Of a stretch of 64,000 nucleotides of DNA, positions 46,801 to 58,153 are shown one piece after another. The stretch spans positions 12,629,395 through 12,693,394 of the forward strand of contig JACGWO010000004.1 of NCBI GenBank assembly GCA_034509735.1. The letters run 5' to 3'. The DNA comes from Sesamum alatum. Lineage: Eukaryota; Streptophyta; Magnoliopsida; Lamiales; Pedaliaceae. Numbering within the stretch: the stretch's first letter is position 1; the number at the start of each line of letters is the position of its first letter. Under the pieces are notes generated by a model that was given only the letters and a program-made list of their open reading frames with translations, was not told the origin of the DNA and did not search any database. The translations under genes and the position numbers were made by a program.

Positions 46801-49800
46801 TTTTTATCACTTTTTCTCCAAAATCAATTTTCAGGAAAGACTCACCCATCTAATCATAGCCTTAATTGCGATGTCATGAAGAATATTTTGACATAAGACT
46901 CCTTTCCCACTGGCTGCAGACGGTCAGAGTCATTAACGTGTTAGCAGGAAAAGTTAGCTTCCTTCCAATTGTTTCTCCTTACAGCATATAGATTTGAGAT
47001 GTGGAAAATCTTTTATAGATATGCAATCTAGCTTTATAGCAGATTGAAGGGTATATTTTGATTAGACTCCCATGGTTTCATTTTCTGATTTGATGCGAGA
47101 ACTTTTATGGAATCTGCAATACATCCTTCCGGCCAAATTCAACAGCCCCATTGTGATCCTTGAGAAACAGTCCAGGTCTCCAGAAAGAGCAGAAAACAGA
47201 TATACTACTAAAGGCAAAATAGTTGTTATCTAATTCATCAAATATTGTTTGCTACCAAGTACTAAACCTAACATTTTATTTTCTTATTCAAATTATTGAA
47301 AGATATTCCCATTACAACAAAAATATGCATTGAGTACTTGACTTCTATGTGCTGGCTATAATAACCTATAAACAAGATTCATAAACAAAATTATATGTTA
47401 ATTTGGATATTTAGGAAAAGAATTATTATAATAACCAGATATTGCATTCATATCATTTCTCTTCAATTTCTTCTATTATGCCAATGCACTCCTGATTCTT
47501 TAGCATATAATAATTTCAGCACAAAAACCATGGTCACTTCATGATACAAAATAAAGTTCTTCCATAGCAACTAGAGGTCAAATGGATACCTTTACAGATG
47601 TTCCTTCCATTCACTGGGAAGAGAAGTTTTCATACTTCAGATAAAACATGTAATATGTTGGAATAGTTCTGGATGTAATATGATTTTCTCCAACATATAA
47701 TTCAAAAACAACACGGGAGGCATCCATCAAAAAACAATAAGGTTTTAGGTTTCGATCTTTGTTGCCAACAAGGTCTAAATTCCTAAGAGATTTGCTGTTC
47801 TGTGAGGATACCTGAGATTGCGGGCATTATGTATCTGGAAGTACAACTTACGACAGTTTATAAATTCTCAACAAATCATCAGGCCATCTGTGACAGGAAA
47901 GAAGCTCAAATATGCACTTCTGTTTAGCGCAATTGCCAATTAGAAGTATCTACAGCAGCATATAACTGTATTTGAAAGGATACCAAGTATGAAAAGCCCA
48001 AGCAAATTAACCAACTAACATAAATAAAATAATAGGGTTACGATGCTTATAAAAGAGAATAATCCCCATGTAATGCTTGCAAGTCATATCTGTAAATGTA
48101 CTCATGTAAGATAGCATTTTCTGTTCTGACAATACCCTGCTATCCCTGGCTGCATGTGGACTGCTAGCAATTTTTGGCCTGAAAGCATTTGGATTGCGCT
48201 CCAGTGTAGCCTCAACTGCTTCTCTTCTGGCAGCTTCGTTTTCTACATTGTTGTGACAATTCACACAGTTGCAACCATCACAATAGATACCGGATGCAAA
48301 ACATTCACAATACCTGATTATAAAATTGATCAAACATACATTAGACTCCGCTTCTGAAAAGTAGAATACAGTCCAGAGATAGGATAATCAAGAGACAGGC
48401 CCTGGAATGTCCACTAACTTATCAGACTGGTATAAAGATCCAAGTGGTGCAAATGATAAACAAATAAGCAATAATTCCTGAGGCACTTCAAAAAATACAA
48501 CTGTCCACCAGCAAAGGAAATTATCAGTTGCAAAATGCACACCGTGATGTATCATCATAACAAAAAAGACTTGGCACGGTTAACAAATAGTTCTTGAAGA
48601 ATTACACAATAGTATTCTCCACTTCCCATATTCACTTCGTGTAAATTATTGTCAATGGATGAGTTGCAACTAATTTGTCTTTGATACATGTTGCCCTAAT
48701 AGCTGCAGTAATATTTCACTAGGGATGGTTTGAAATATTAACAGCTGCAGTAATATTTCACTAGGGATGGTTTCCAAATAATAACAAGGAAAGATCATAA
48801 TGCTTGAACTAACTCTGAACAGTGTATAACATCAATCTGTCTTATTGCTAGTATCTGCAAGCATATTAGAATATTTCATGCCAGCAACACCACAGGAGTG
48901 GAAATATCAAGGCGGTGCAGACCAACCAAAGGAAATTCTTCCCTGATCTTGAACAGGTTTTCCGTCAAGTGAATGTACCAGTACCAGGATAAGAAGAAAG
49001 GGTCGAGTAGAAAATTGAAGAATGCCTGCCCGAGACTGAAATTTGAACCCCCCCCCCCCCCAAACCCGAATGGGGATAAGAAAATAAAATCTGGCAAGCA
49101 AAGCAACACACATGCTTCTAAGATATAGATTGGATGTATGCATATTCCATATACTCTAAAGGTAACTGCTCTGATACTCAATCCTTCGCGTTCATGATTC
49201 TACTAGTTTTGGGCCTGCGATTGAGATTCAGAAAGTGCTCTACAAAATTACATTTGTCATATAACAAACAAATGAAAAGCAGTAGTTGCTTACAATTTCA
49301 AACAACGTGAATGTTTGCAATTGCACTGCTTTTGCTTCTTCGGAGTACCCTCTTTTACTTCATTCACATTTTGTCTCAGACGCGCTCTGGGGGATTCAGG
49401 TTTCCTGAGGAAGGAGCATTAGTTACAATACAAAAGCAAGAGAACTGTCATTTTTAATAAAATTTTGCCCAGGGGAAATGTATCACAAAAACAAGTATAG
49501 TATAATAAGAACAATTGAAGAATCATCAATCAAGGAGTCTTAGAATAGCATAGGGACATCTGTTTCAGTACAAAAAGGAAAATGAACAAACAAATATAGA
49601 AAAGTATTGAATAGACCTTTGTATAATGTAGGCTTCAGAAAGCAACCATATTCTGTATCGTACATGGCACCCATGAAGCATTGGATCAATGATGCAGAAA
49701 GAAATGTGTAGACCTGGATATTAGCCTAAAGTAAATATCTTATGTATATTTGTGGCAAGCCAATTAAGGAAACAACATGAGTACATGGAAACCTTCTCCC

Positions 49801-50840
49801 TAGCATGACCTGATAATTTTCTTTTTCCAAATGGCCCAGAAAATCCAAGAAAGCAGTTCAAGAAGGTAACTTTAAAATAAAAAACTTCCCAGATAAGCAA
49901 ACTTATTTGTAAATAGATAGTTAAGGGAGGTGTGGTTCTAAAGAACTAAAAGCAGCCCAAGTAGAAGATGCTAGAGAAACAAACCAGATTAACCTCAAGA
50001 TGATATAATCCTTAAGTGACTCCGTCTCATCCACTGCCAAACAATAGCACACCTCAAACTTGATAAGCCTGCCGCAAAATTTTCTCACTTTCCAAGCTAT
50101 GTCAAAATTGCAGGCTGATAAAATTTGGAAAAGTTTTACAGGTCACATGGCTCAGACTATAATATTTTAGTTCTTCAAACACAATCAAATTATTAATTTG
50201 TCCATCCAGATTCCAGAGCTTTCAACAGCCCCTAACTAACCTCCATCTTCCCCTTTGAGAAAAGTAAAGAGGGTGCAGGGGTTCCTAAAATCTCATGAAA
50301 ATAAAATGTATTCCTAATGTTTCTAATTTGGAATGCCAAGAATAATCAAGAAATATCAAAGATCAAAACTTAGTATGAAAACACAAATAATAACCAAAAA
50401 GCCTAAAAACTGCCATGAATCAGTCTCATTTTCAAGAGTAAAATATCCCACAATAAAGCTCCAGCCTTTACAAGAATAAATAATAAATACAGTGCAACTG
50501 CAAAAGGGACTCACACAAGAGGGCGTACGGAAGGATGAGCGGATGGCGCAGCTGACGGTGGAGGCTGCTGCATCGTCATAAACAGCATCTGCGGCGGCTG
50601 AAGGTGTGCCGGCCTCGGGAGCTGGCCTGGTTTCACTAACTGTGGCTGATGCGGCGACGGCGGGCTTGGCTTCGCTAGTTCCACATTTGATGCGGATGCG
50701 GCACCACTGAAGCCAGTAAAATCCAGCTGCCTCACAAGCTTCCTAGCCGGAAAATCCACTGGCGCCGTAGAAGAAGCTTCCGACTGCGGCGGCGGCGGCT
50801 GCTTTTTTGGAGGGAAGGCTCCTCCCTCTTTTTGGTCCAT
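40840..50840 (-). CDS. CXC-domain (CPP family, TCX5/TCX6-like) DNA-binding protein, 8 exons
   Basis: Exons on the minus strand: 50840-50515, 49404-49294, 48313-48136, 45587-45231, 43815-43712, 43636-43542, 42748-42332 and 41096-40840. They join to 1845 nt (614 aa) in frame. The N-terminus is Pro-rich. CXC1 is at residues 136-165 ([16 protein letters not shown]...), the conserved RNPNAF linker at 185-190, and CXC2 at 221-251 ([16 protein letters not shown]...). All nine zinc-ligand Cys of each motif are present. An [16 protein letters not shown] segment and Ser/Gln-rich C-terminus follow. CXC domains bind TTYGAA-type sites. Arabidopsis TCX5/6 act in a nuclear DREAM-type repressor complex. Exon limits were set by GT-AG, except one GC-AG intron, and by frame. 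Subgroup assignment is from memory. No sign of decay. Confidence 0.9.
41097..42331 (-). other. Intron 7 with non-canonical GC donor
   Basis: The donor reads AAAAG followed by GCAAGT and the acceptor TTCTACAG. This is the only choice that keeps LITLGEIK joined to [10 protein letters not shown] in frame. There is no GT within the donor context that does so. No gene is seen inside; the frames at 41204-41567 are chance. Confidence 0.8.
43816..45230 (-). other. Intron 4, AT-rich
   Basis: GTAAAT donor and TATAACAG acceptor. A very AT-rich stretch with TA runs lies at 44330-44780. No gene or clear transposon boundary is seen. Confidence 0.75.
45588..48135 (-). other. Intron 3 (2.5 kb)
   Basis: Donor GTATTG follows AGCAGG and the acceptor is ATATGCAG. 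It is the longest intron. No coding or transposon signature is recognised in it. Confidence 0.75.
48314..49293 (-). other. Intron 2 with small tandem repeat and poly-C run
   Basis: A 31-base unit (AGCTGCAGTAATATTTCACT...) occurs at 48701-48731 and 48743-48773, period 42. A C-run lies near 49050. The intron splits the CXC1 motif at Leu146, between CLKL and YCEC. Confidence 0.8.
49405..50514 (-). other. Intron 1
   Basis: The donor GTGAGT follows CGCCCTCTTGT and the acceptor is TTCCTCAG. The join restores VKPESP in frame. No other content is recognised. Confidence 0.75.
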
Positions 50841-51430
50841 TCAGGAACCAAAATCAAATTTTATGAAACAATTCCACAACCCGAAGTGCCAAAACATTCA
50901 CCAAACAAGAACTTTCTAAAAAAATTCCGAACAGATAAAGCTCGAATTCCACTGATTTTCCTCCCAAGAACCCATCCAAAATCCAAGAATCCCACCTTTC
51001 AACCTCAAAGAAAAGAATCAAACAATTCGAAACTCAAAAGTCTGATTAATTACTCACACGAGCTCAGATTCAAACAAATGAAAAAAAATTCAAAAAGACC
51101 AAAAATCTGGCAGCAATTCAGCCTCAATCAGAAAGACACTCGATCCCTATAGACGTATACGGATAAAAATGCATGTATCTCATGAATGAATTGATAGAGA
51201 GGCAAAAGAAGGAATTTTCGAAAAAGGATGGGGGTTGGGGGCTTTGAGTTTGAGTCTCTTCCTCCCTCTCTAGCTTAGCTTTTGAAATTCAATTTTGTAA
51301 ATTTTCAACGGTAAGATTAGCATGGCTATCTCATCCAACGGTTGCTATTCAGAGTTTTGATCTCACGGCTAAAATTCATAGAAGCCTCGGAGGTGCGCTT
51401 TAGGCCGTGGATCTTAAGCGCTCTGTTCTT
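50841..51430 (-). promoter_or_regulatory. Probable 5' UTR and promoter of the CXC gene
   Basis: The ATG at 50840 is preceded on the minus strand by A-rich and GA-rich sequence typical of plant leaders, including a GA tract complementary to CTCTTCCTCCCTCTC near 51260. TTTGAA-type motifs occur near 51282, the class of site CXC proteins bind, but they are too short to be decisive. The plus-strand frame at 50832-51152 is considered chance. Confidence 0.4.
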
Positions 51431-52856
51431 TTGTTGCGAGTGATGGTGTAAGCTGAACTGTTGTCATATGTTAGCAAGTGATCAGTAGCGAGAAATAACA
51501 AACTATCCGATTCACCTTTGTAAGGTGTTTATTTTGTATTGTGAGTAAACAAGTGTTTATTTAAGCCTAATACAAATTAATATTTTTTTTAACAATGCAA
51601 ACAGTTCAAGTAAATATAATAGAATTAATATAAGAATTTTTTATCATGTCACCCAAATAACTCATATCACAAAATAATATTTAAAAAATTGAAACGATGA
51701 TTGAACCGGATAAATTATTCGATCACTTGTCCGACCAATCGGATAGGATTGAAAAAAACCGATTAATCCCAAATATATTATATACATGTATATATATTTG
51801 TAGTATATTACTAGATTATATATCAATTGATTTAATAAATATAATTTATAACAGTAATTTATAAAAATGATACAATTAATAATAAAACCAACAAACCTCT
51901 TCCAGGAAGCAAATTCAATTGAAATTCAAACCGACAAAAACTTAAAATTTACCCACAACTCTAAAAGTTTGAACCCTTTGTTGCTTCCCCTTTTGAATCA
52001 AATAGAGGTAGCAATTGGTGCCTCCCTAATTTTATTTTATTTTTTTAAAAAAAAATGGCTCCAAAGGGAAGAAAAACCCTATTGGCTATTAGAATTAGCT
52101 CATTTTCCCACATTAGAAAAGTAAAGACCAAATTTAAGCACTTTGGACTATAAATATGGAAAATTTTAAACCAAGCTTATTGTTGCACATTGAAAAAGTA
52201 TAAGCCAAACTTAAGCACTTTAGACTATAAATATGGAAATGTCTAAACCAAGTTTATTGTCCCAAATTGAAAAATTATAAGTCAAGTTAGACAATGACGA
52301 ATTTCCTTTGCACTAAGTACGAAAGTCTCACGAATACCTTGGCACTTAGGCAGTTTTTCAGTAAATTAGGGGTCAATGTCCAGACCTTGAATACTTTGTG
52401 TAGAAGGTATCCTGGGAGCCTTTTATAATAATATGAATGGATGGAGGTCTCCAGAGTGAAGTACAGAGGTCTCCAGAGAAAAGTACGGAGGTCTGTGTTG
52501 GATACATTGGGTACTTAGAATATTATGATATCATTAGTGGATCTATTAAGAGACCTTAGATATACCTCTAACAAAGGTCTTCCATAGAGCCCTTCTTCAT
52601 ATAAACATATAAATTGGGTCTCGACTGTTCTTAAAGGTCTCTAATGACTTGTTATAAATATCCCCACATCAACGATCAATTTTATAAACTTTAAATGAAT
52701 TTATCTAAAATCATTTTTTTTCAAATTTTTCATCAATCAAATTCATATTCTTCTATCCACATATAATCTAAGTTACTTGATGATGGTATAATTTGAAGCT
52801 TCATAAATCAAGATACTCTGTTAAGAGTTACAAAAAAAAATGTGTACTTCCTGTAT
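51431..52856 (+). other. Intergenic DNA with a 75-bp tandem repeat
   Basis: Two full and one partial copy of a ~75-base unit lie at about 52113-52187, 52188-52263 and 52264-52290 (core AAGCACTTTRGACTATAAA, then CCAAGYTTATTGT). A GGAGGTCT motif is repeated near 52443-52495. No gene is recognised. Confidence 0.7.
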
Positions 52857-52866
52857 GAGTTTAAAG

Positions 52867-54038
52867 CAATGTTTTCAGACTCGGACCGAATATCGAATCG
52901 GTCAAGTTACTGGGTTATTGGGTCACTGGTTCGACCGGAGTCAAAAAATCGATTGACCCGGACCCTATTATATATATATATAATTATACATAAACATACT
53001 AACAATTATATATATGTATATATATATAATTATACATAAACACACTAACAAACTTAAAGTAAATATACTAACAATTAAACATACAAAGTGCATAAGTTCA
53101 ACATAAATTTTGACTAAATAGACAAACAATTAAAAAAAATAATCAAATGTACTACAATTTTGTAAAATCATCAACTCAATCAGAAATCATCTTCATTCTC
53201 ATTATCACTGTAATAAACACTTCTACTTTGACGATCAAATTATTCAATATCAACCTCTGCAATTGGCTCAACATCATTTGTCTCATCTGAAATAAACAAT
53301 TAACATAAAATAAGTTATAATAAAAATGTATTATTGAAATACAACATTATTATAAAATGTATTATATAAAAACAATTTTAAAATTACATAAAACTTATAC
53401 AATTCAATTAATAATTACAATTTATATAATTTAATTAAAATAATTTCTATAAAAATTGTATGCATCCTCTCTCTCTAAACATTTTCCTCTCCCTCTCTTT
53501 CTAGCCGTTCAATCTTCCTCTCTCTTTCTCCACACTTTCCAAGTCCAACCCTTTGTCTCTTCCTCTCTCTACACATTTCTCTCTCTCTATGCCAGTCCAT
53601 CTCCCCCTCTTTCTCTGCACATTCTCCCATCAAAGAAAAAATACAAACCATAACACCAACATAGTAGAGCATCAGTTGCTGCCTTTGTTCCTGTTAAAAG
53701 AAATAGCATAGCAGCGGCGGCCACTGTCGATTTCGAAGCAAGAGGCTGGGATTTTCAAGAAAAAAAAAAGAAGAGAGAGATGAAGAAGGAATAATCAAAG
53801 AGGTTTGAGTTGATGAAGAAAACCCTTCATCTCCTTTTTCTCTTAATTTTATCATTTTTTTTTAAAACTTAAGTTTGAAACCGGTGGGTCACCGGGTCAC
53901 CGGTTTTACCGGGTTTAACCGATTTTTTCCAGTTCGCTCCGATTCTATAGTGAACGGGTATTTTGGTCGAACCCGAACCGGATGAGGGACCGGTTTCCGA
54001 TCGAACCGGCCGGTCCGATCCGGGTTTTGAAAACATTG
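52867..54038 (+). mobile_element. hAT-like non-autonomous element (1172 bp)
   Basis: The ends are CAATGTTTTCAGACTCGG and the complement of CAATGTTTTCAAAACCCGG, both followed by CCGG-rich subterminal sequence. A perfect 8-bp duplication GTTTAAAG lies at 52859-52866 and 54039-54046, the length typical of hAT elements. On the minus strand near 53290-53170, an acceptor TTATTTCAG is followed by an acidic frame with one stop that could be the last exon remnant of a transposase. Confidence 0.88.
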
Positions 54039-54409
54039 GTTTAAAGTAATTTATTCCATGTGAAACTCAAAAAAAGCTAAACTTCCCCCCTATCATAAAT
54101 AAAATAAAAAATCCTGTGAAATTGATATATAAACAAAATATCCCCTAAAGTTGGTTGTGTAGTACACGCGCTCATTGTGCACCTATTTTTCATTTTTGCC
54201 CCCAAATTTATCAAATTAATACAACAGTTCAAATTTAGCATAACAAATCTATGGCCAATATTTTTTTTGTATCTAAATGTGTGGTCCGAATTTAATTATT
54301 TATTTATATGAATATATATTTTACTTTATAAAATATTTATTAATAATTTTATATGTATAATATAAAATATTTTATATTTGATTTATTTATATGTATATGC
54401 ATGTATTTG

Positions 54410-54640
54410 TGGGTGTTTTTTGGGGTTGGGGGAGGGGGTGAGGGGCCGCGCTGAGGCGAGGCCGCAACCATAGGACGGGGAAAGAGGGGCAAAGGAGGTA
54501 CGTGGGGCAGATCGATGGTCGAAGTGAGGAGATGGCGAGGGGTGGGAGATTGGGGAAGAAGATGGGTTTCGATAGGCAGCAATGGTGTTGAGGGACGGCA
54601 GGGGCAGGGGGGCGACAAGTTTATGGGTTCATCACCGTGT
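54410..54640 (+). repeat. G-rich segment in TIR element
   Basis: A strand-asymmetric G-rich block (GGGGTTGGGGGAGGGGGTGA onwards) occupies the same relative place as the minisatellite of the 37840 element. The Pro-rich minus-strand frame here is compositional. Confidence 0.7.
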
Positions 54641-54999
54641 GTTTGGTTGGGGGGAATTACATAAGATTAATTATTTTTGGTAGACATATTTATTATGTTA
54701 TTATATAACAAATATTTGTTATTTATATATATATATATATATAAATTGAATAAGTTAAAATTATTAATTTATATCAATAAAATTTGATCGGTAATTTTAA
54801 TTAATTAAATAATTAAGGGTATAAATGTAATTATTTAATTAAAAAATTAACAATCACACGTGTTGTGCCTGGTTTGCATGTAGGGGGTTTCCTGCACATT
54901 TATTTTTTCACAGGATTTTTTTTACTATTTTATTTATGATAGGATATTTTTTTTGGGCTTTTTTTGGGTTTCACAAGGGGTAAATTGCTGTAAACCCCT

Positions 55000-55201
55000 T
55001 AATATATATATACATATATATATATATATGTGGAATTTGTTAAAACCTAAAATAATTATGGCGAAACAATTCATCATTTATCTATGTGAATGGGCAAATA
55101 TTCATTTTGTGTCAAAGCTTTGAGGTATTAAACAAGAAAGTTGTTATAATAGTAGTCCATCGAAATAATTAAGCTTGGTTTATTCATAGTTAATTTCAAA
55201 A
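55000..55201 (+). other. AT-rich spacer
   Basis: TA-rich runs and no feature recognised. It lies between two TIR elements. Confidence 0.6.
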
Positions 55202-57505
55202 GGGGTTAAAAGCAATATACCCCCCTGTGTTATCAAAAATGAGCAATTTACCCCCCTGTCTTATAAAAAAAGAGCAATTTACCCCCTATGATTTGAAGTA
55301 ATGTGCACACTGCCTCCCTGGGGTAAAAAAGGTTGATTTATTTGTGTAAAGACCAAATTGCCCCCCCTTTTATATGTTTTACTGCATCGTTGACCAGCAG
55401 ATTTGTTGACAAAAGATTAGGGCTCTCTGGAGAAAAACCCGTGCACTTCGAACCCTAGATCTAGGAATGAAAATCCCAATTTTTGCCGATTAATCGAAGA
55501 AGTTAAGGATTAAACTTGCAGTACTAGCATTCTGAAGGTAAGATATACGATTTTATTTGTTTTTTAGTTGGTTGTGGATTTTATTTTCTAAACTGTTGTT
55601 GTTTTTCATTGTAGGTTCAATCGTGGATTTCTTGCCGATTAATCGAAGAAGTTTGTGTATTTGCTTCAGGTTAGTGTACCTCTATCTATTTATGTTTGTT
55701 TTTCTTTCTTGACCGTAGCCCTAATTTTTCTTTTGTTTTTTCTTTGGTATTTTTGGTTTGTTTTCTGTCCAACAGACACTGAAAGCATTGGATCTACAAA
55801 TGAAGGTCAGTCATATGGATATTTTTTTTTTAGTATATGATATTGACTGGTTGGGGTGTAGTGGGGTAGGGTTTGTTTTACTTTGAAATTCATATTCCAT
55901 TATGCGTATGTTGTAATAGGTATTCAATTTTTTATTCTTTTTTGTTGTTGTTTTGGGTGACAGGCATGTGGGGTAGGAGGGGCTTGTTCTTTTGTGTTCT
56001 TATTTAATGTTGATGGGGTATATTCTGTGCAATATACCCCCTTGTGTTTATGCTTTATGGACTGTTTGAGCATGTGTGCTGTTGGTGGGGTATATTCTGT
56101 GCAATATACCCCTTTATGTTTATTGTAACCATTGTGATTGAATGGTGTTTTTATTTATTTGCAGCAAATAGATGTTTATCATGATATTGAGTTTTGGTGG
56201 GGTGACAAATTTATCTCCAACCCAAAACGTAGTTATGTAGGGGGTAGTAAAAAAGTATTTGAACAAATTGACATGGACTACATAGGCCTACTTGACCTAG
56301 GTGAAATGTATAAACAATGTGGGGGGAAAGGTTCTGTGTTGAACTTTTATTACAACGTTCCCACACAATCTTTGGACATGGGCCTAAGATTGATTAAGAA
56401 TGAATGTCCTGATTTATGTATAGTTGATATGCAAAATGTCTATAGGGGAATAGATGCTCCAATTGTGATATATGTTGAGGAAAAAGATGGTGAACCACTT
56501 CAGGCCTTTGATACTGAAGGTAATCCAATTGAAAAAATTCAAAACGAAGAGATAATGGGTTTATTAGAGGGAATAAACTTTGAGGTGTTTGGGAATGAGA
56601 GTGAGATGGAGGGGTTTGAGTTTGAGGGCAATGGTGAGGGGCAGGTTCCAGAAGGGTTTGAGGGGTTTGAGCATGAGGGAGAATGTGTTGGACAGGTCAG
56701 TGAGGGGCATAGGGGACAGGGTGCAGATAGTGAGGGGTTGGGGGTAGAGAGAAGGGGACATGGTGTTGTGGGTGAAGATGTAACTGTAAATGAATCTGAA
56801 AATCTGAATGACATTCCACAAATGAATGAAAATGTGACTGAAAATGTAACTGATAATGTGTCTGAAATGCCTGATGTGAATAAAAACTTGACTGAAACTG
56901 GGGATGAAAATTTGGGGAGGGATAAAGGTAAAAGAAAGCTATATGAGCAATTTTTGAATGAGTCCTCATCAGAGTTTTGATGACTCATCTGATGAGGACT
57001 ATGTTCAGTCCAATTCTGAAACTGATAGTGATACAAATAGTCTTGTGTTAGAAGATATTGAGGCTGAAAGTGATGATGACATCTTTTTGAATAAGAATCC
57101 AAGCAAAAGAGATTTGATAAACAAATTGAAGAGAGTGATGAAAGAAAAAAACAAACAAACTGTAAATGCTCATCAGATGCATGAAACTGGGGATGGTAAT
57201 TGGGCTACTGACAATAAGGATGAGGATGGAGTGGATAGTTTGCCAGGTAGTGATAATGAGGATGAAACTGCTTATAAACATCCTGTGTTTAAAGAGTCCA
57301 AAAAAATAAAAGATTTGAATTTAGTTGTTGGGATGAAATTCAGAGATTGGTGCATAAGAAATGGCTATGACATTGAATTCTTAAGAAATGAAGCTAAAAG
57401 GGTGACTGCCAAATGTAAAGTAAAGTCCTGTGAATGGAAAATTCATGCCTCACCAATCATGGGGGGACCTACTTTTCAGATACAAACAAGGGTTAATTAC
57501 ACTTA
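55202..57505 (+). mobile_element. Mutator-like transposon (MULE), 5' part only
   Basis: The left end GGGGTTAAAAGCAATATACC is followed by three ~30-base-spaced units (GCAATATACCCCCC at 55212, GCAATTTACCCCCC at 55242, GCAATTTACCCCC at 55274), as in the 37840 element. A leader follows with a repeated CGATTAATCGAAGAAGTT (near 55486 and 55638), probable introns, and transposase N-terminal coding sequence. The catalytic part and right end are missing; the sequence leaves the element at about 57505. Confidence 0.8.
56165..57505 (+). pseudogene. MULE transposase N-terminal region (frameshifted, truncated)
   Basis: The probable exon begins after TTATTTGCAG at 56155-56164. A PB1-like region opens it (IDVYHDIEFWWGDKFI, YVGGSKKVFEQIDMDYIGLLDLGE, 56165-56420). 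A long acidic, Asn/Glu-rich spacer with NVTENVTDNVSE repeats follows. At 56970-56985 the frame shifts by one base between two overlapping open stretches (56138-56980 and 56958-57527). Then comes the Mutator DNA-binding region (VVGMKFRDWCIRNGYDIEF, KRVTAKCKVKSCEWKIHASP, GGPTFQIQT, 57325-57495), with the Cys ligands visible but a ~10-residue gap after GMKF. There is no DDE core. Confidence 0.8.
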
Positions 57506-57560
57506 CACCCCCTCTGAGAATGTATAATTAACCTCAACAAATAAGCGCTTGGGCCACTAA
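57506..57560 (+). other. Junction segment with TIR-like motif
   Basis: GGGTTAATTACACTTACACCCC resembles the terminus of yet another TIR family and is followed after 20 bases by its inverted partner TATAATTAACC. It separates MULE coding sequence from the mitochondrial-like block. Confidence 0.4.
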
Positions 57561-58071
57561 AATCCTGCCTAATGGGGAGATAGTTGGAGAGGTGACAAAA
57601 CCCTATACTTTTCATTACAAAACCAATAAACCGGAAAAAGACATTCGATTTCCTTGTCAAGATTCCACGTGGCTGTCTTTCTCAAAAATGGATAGAGTTT
57701 ATACGAACCATTCAGAATTGACTTTTATATATCGGTCGCTCAAGATCTTTGGTCTCTACCCGGACCCGATGAAAAAAATGGGATCACTTCTTATGGACTC
57801 GTTGAGAATGATTCGGAGTTCTTGCAGAGTGGAACCATGCAGTACCAGACACGAGATAGATCTTCCAAAGAACAAGGCCTTTTTCAAATAAGCCAATTCA
57901 TTTGGATAGTCAGTAGCTCCTCCAGCCTTGTCGGCATATCCTGAGAGAGGTCTCTCGAGAGTGTAGAAGCAACAACTAAATCTAGTAATCCAGCATCAAA
58001 TATGAAGAAGATTTAGAAACTCTTTTCCCACCCACGGAGAATACCTGGAGGCTTCTGGGGAATACAACCCC

Positions 58072-58153
58072 TATAGTCTAGCTAAAGGGAGAAGGAAGGA
58101 CAGGGGTTAGTACTAGCGATAAATTTCCTGTGGGATTCATTCGCGCGCGCGTA
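58072..58153 (+). repeat. 82-bp inverted repeat, arm 1 (partner 58648-58729)
   Basis: It runs from TATAGTCTAGCTAAAGGG to TTCGCGCGCGCGTA. The complement at 58648-58729 is identical as far as I can follow it, with a ~495-base loop. Confidence 0.93.

Larger units (their letters stand above)
52857..54999 (+). mobile_element. Non-autonomous TIR element (MULE-like ends) carrying a nested hAT element
   Basis: The left end GAGTTTAAAGTAATTTATTCC, followed by CCTATCATAAATAAAATA and ATCCTGTGAAA, recurs inverted at the right end (TTTCACAGGAT to GGTAAATTGCTGTAAACCCC). The first ~10 bases are separated from the rest by the hAT insertion. The termini resemble those at 37840 and 55202. A G-rich segment lies at 54410-54640. 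The target duplication is not clear. Confidence 0.65.

Noticed and set aside
50832..51152. 106-aa plus-strand ORF overlapping the CXC gene start
   Set aside because: Lys/Asn/Pro-rich composition from an A-rich leader read in the antisense direction. No domain.
56539..57102. 187-aa minus-strand ORF
   Set aside because: It is antisense to the acidic spacer of the MULE transposase. The Ser/Pro/Phe-rich composition mirrors GAA/GAT/GGG codons on the other strand.
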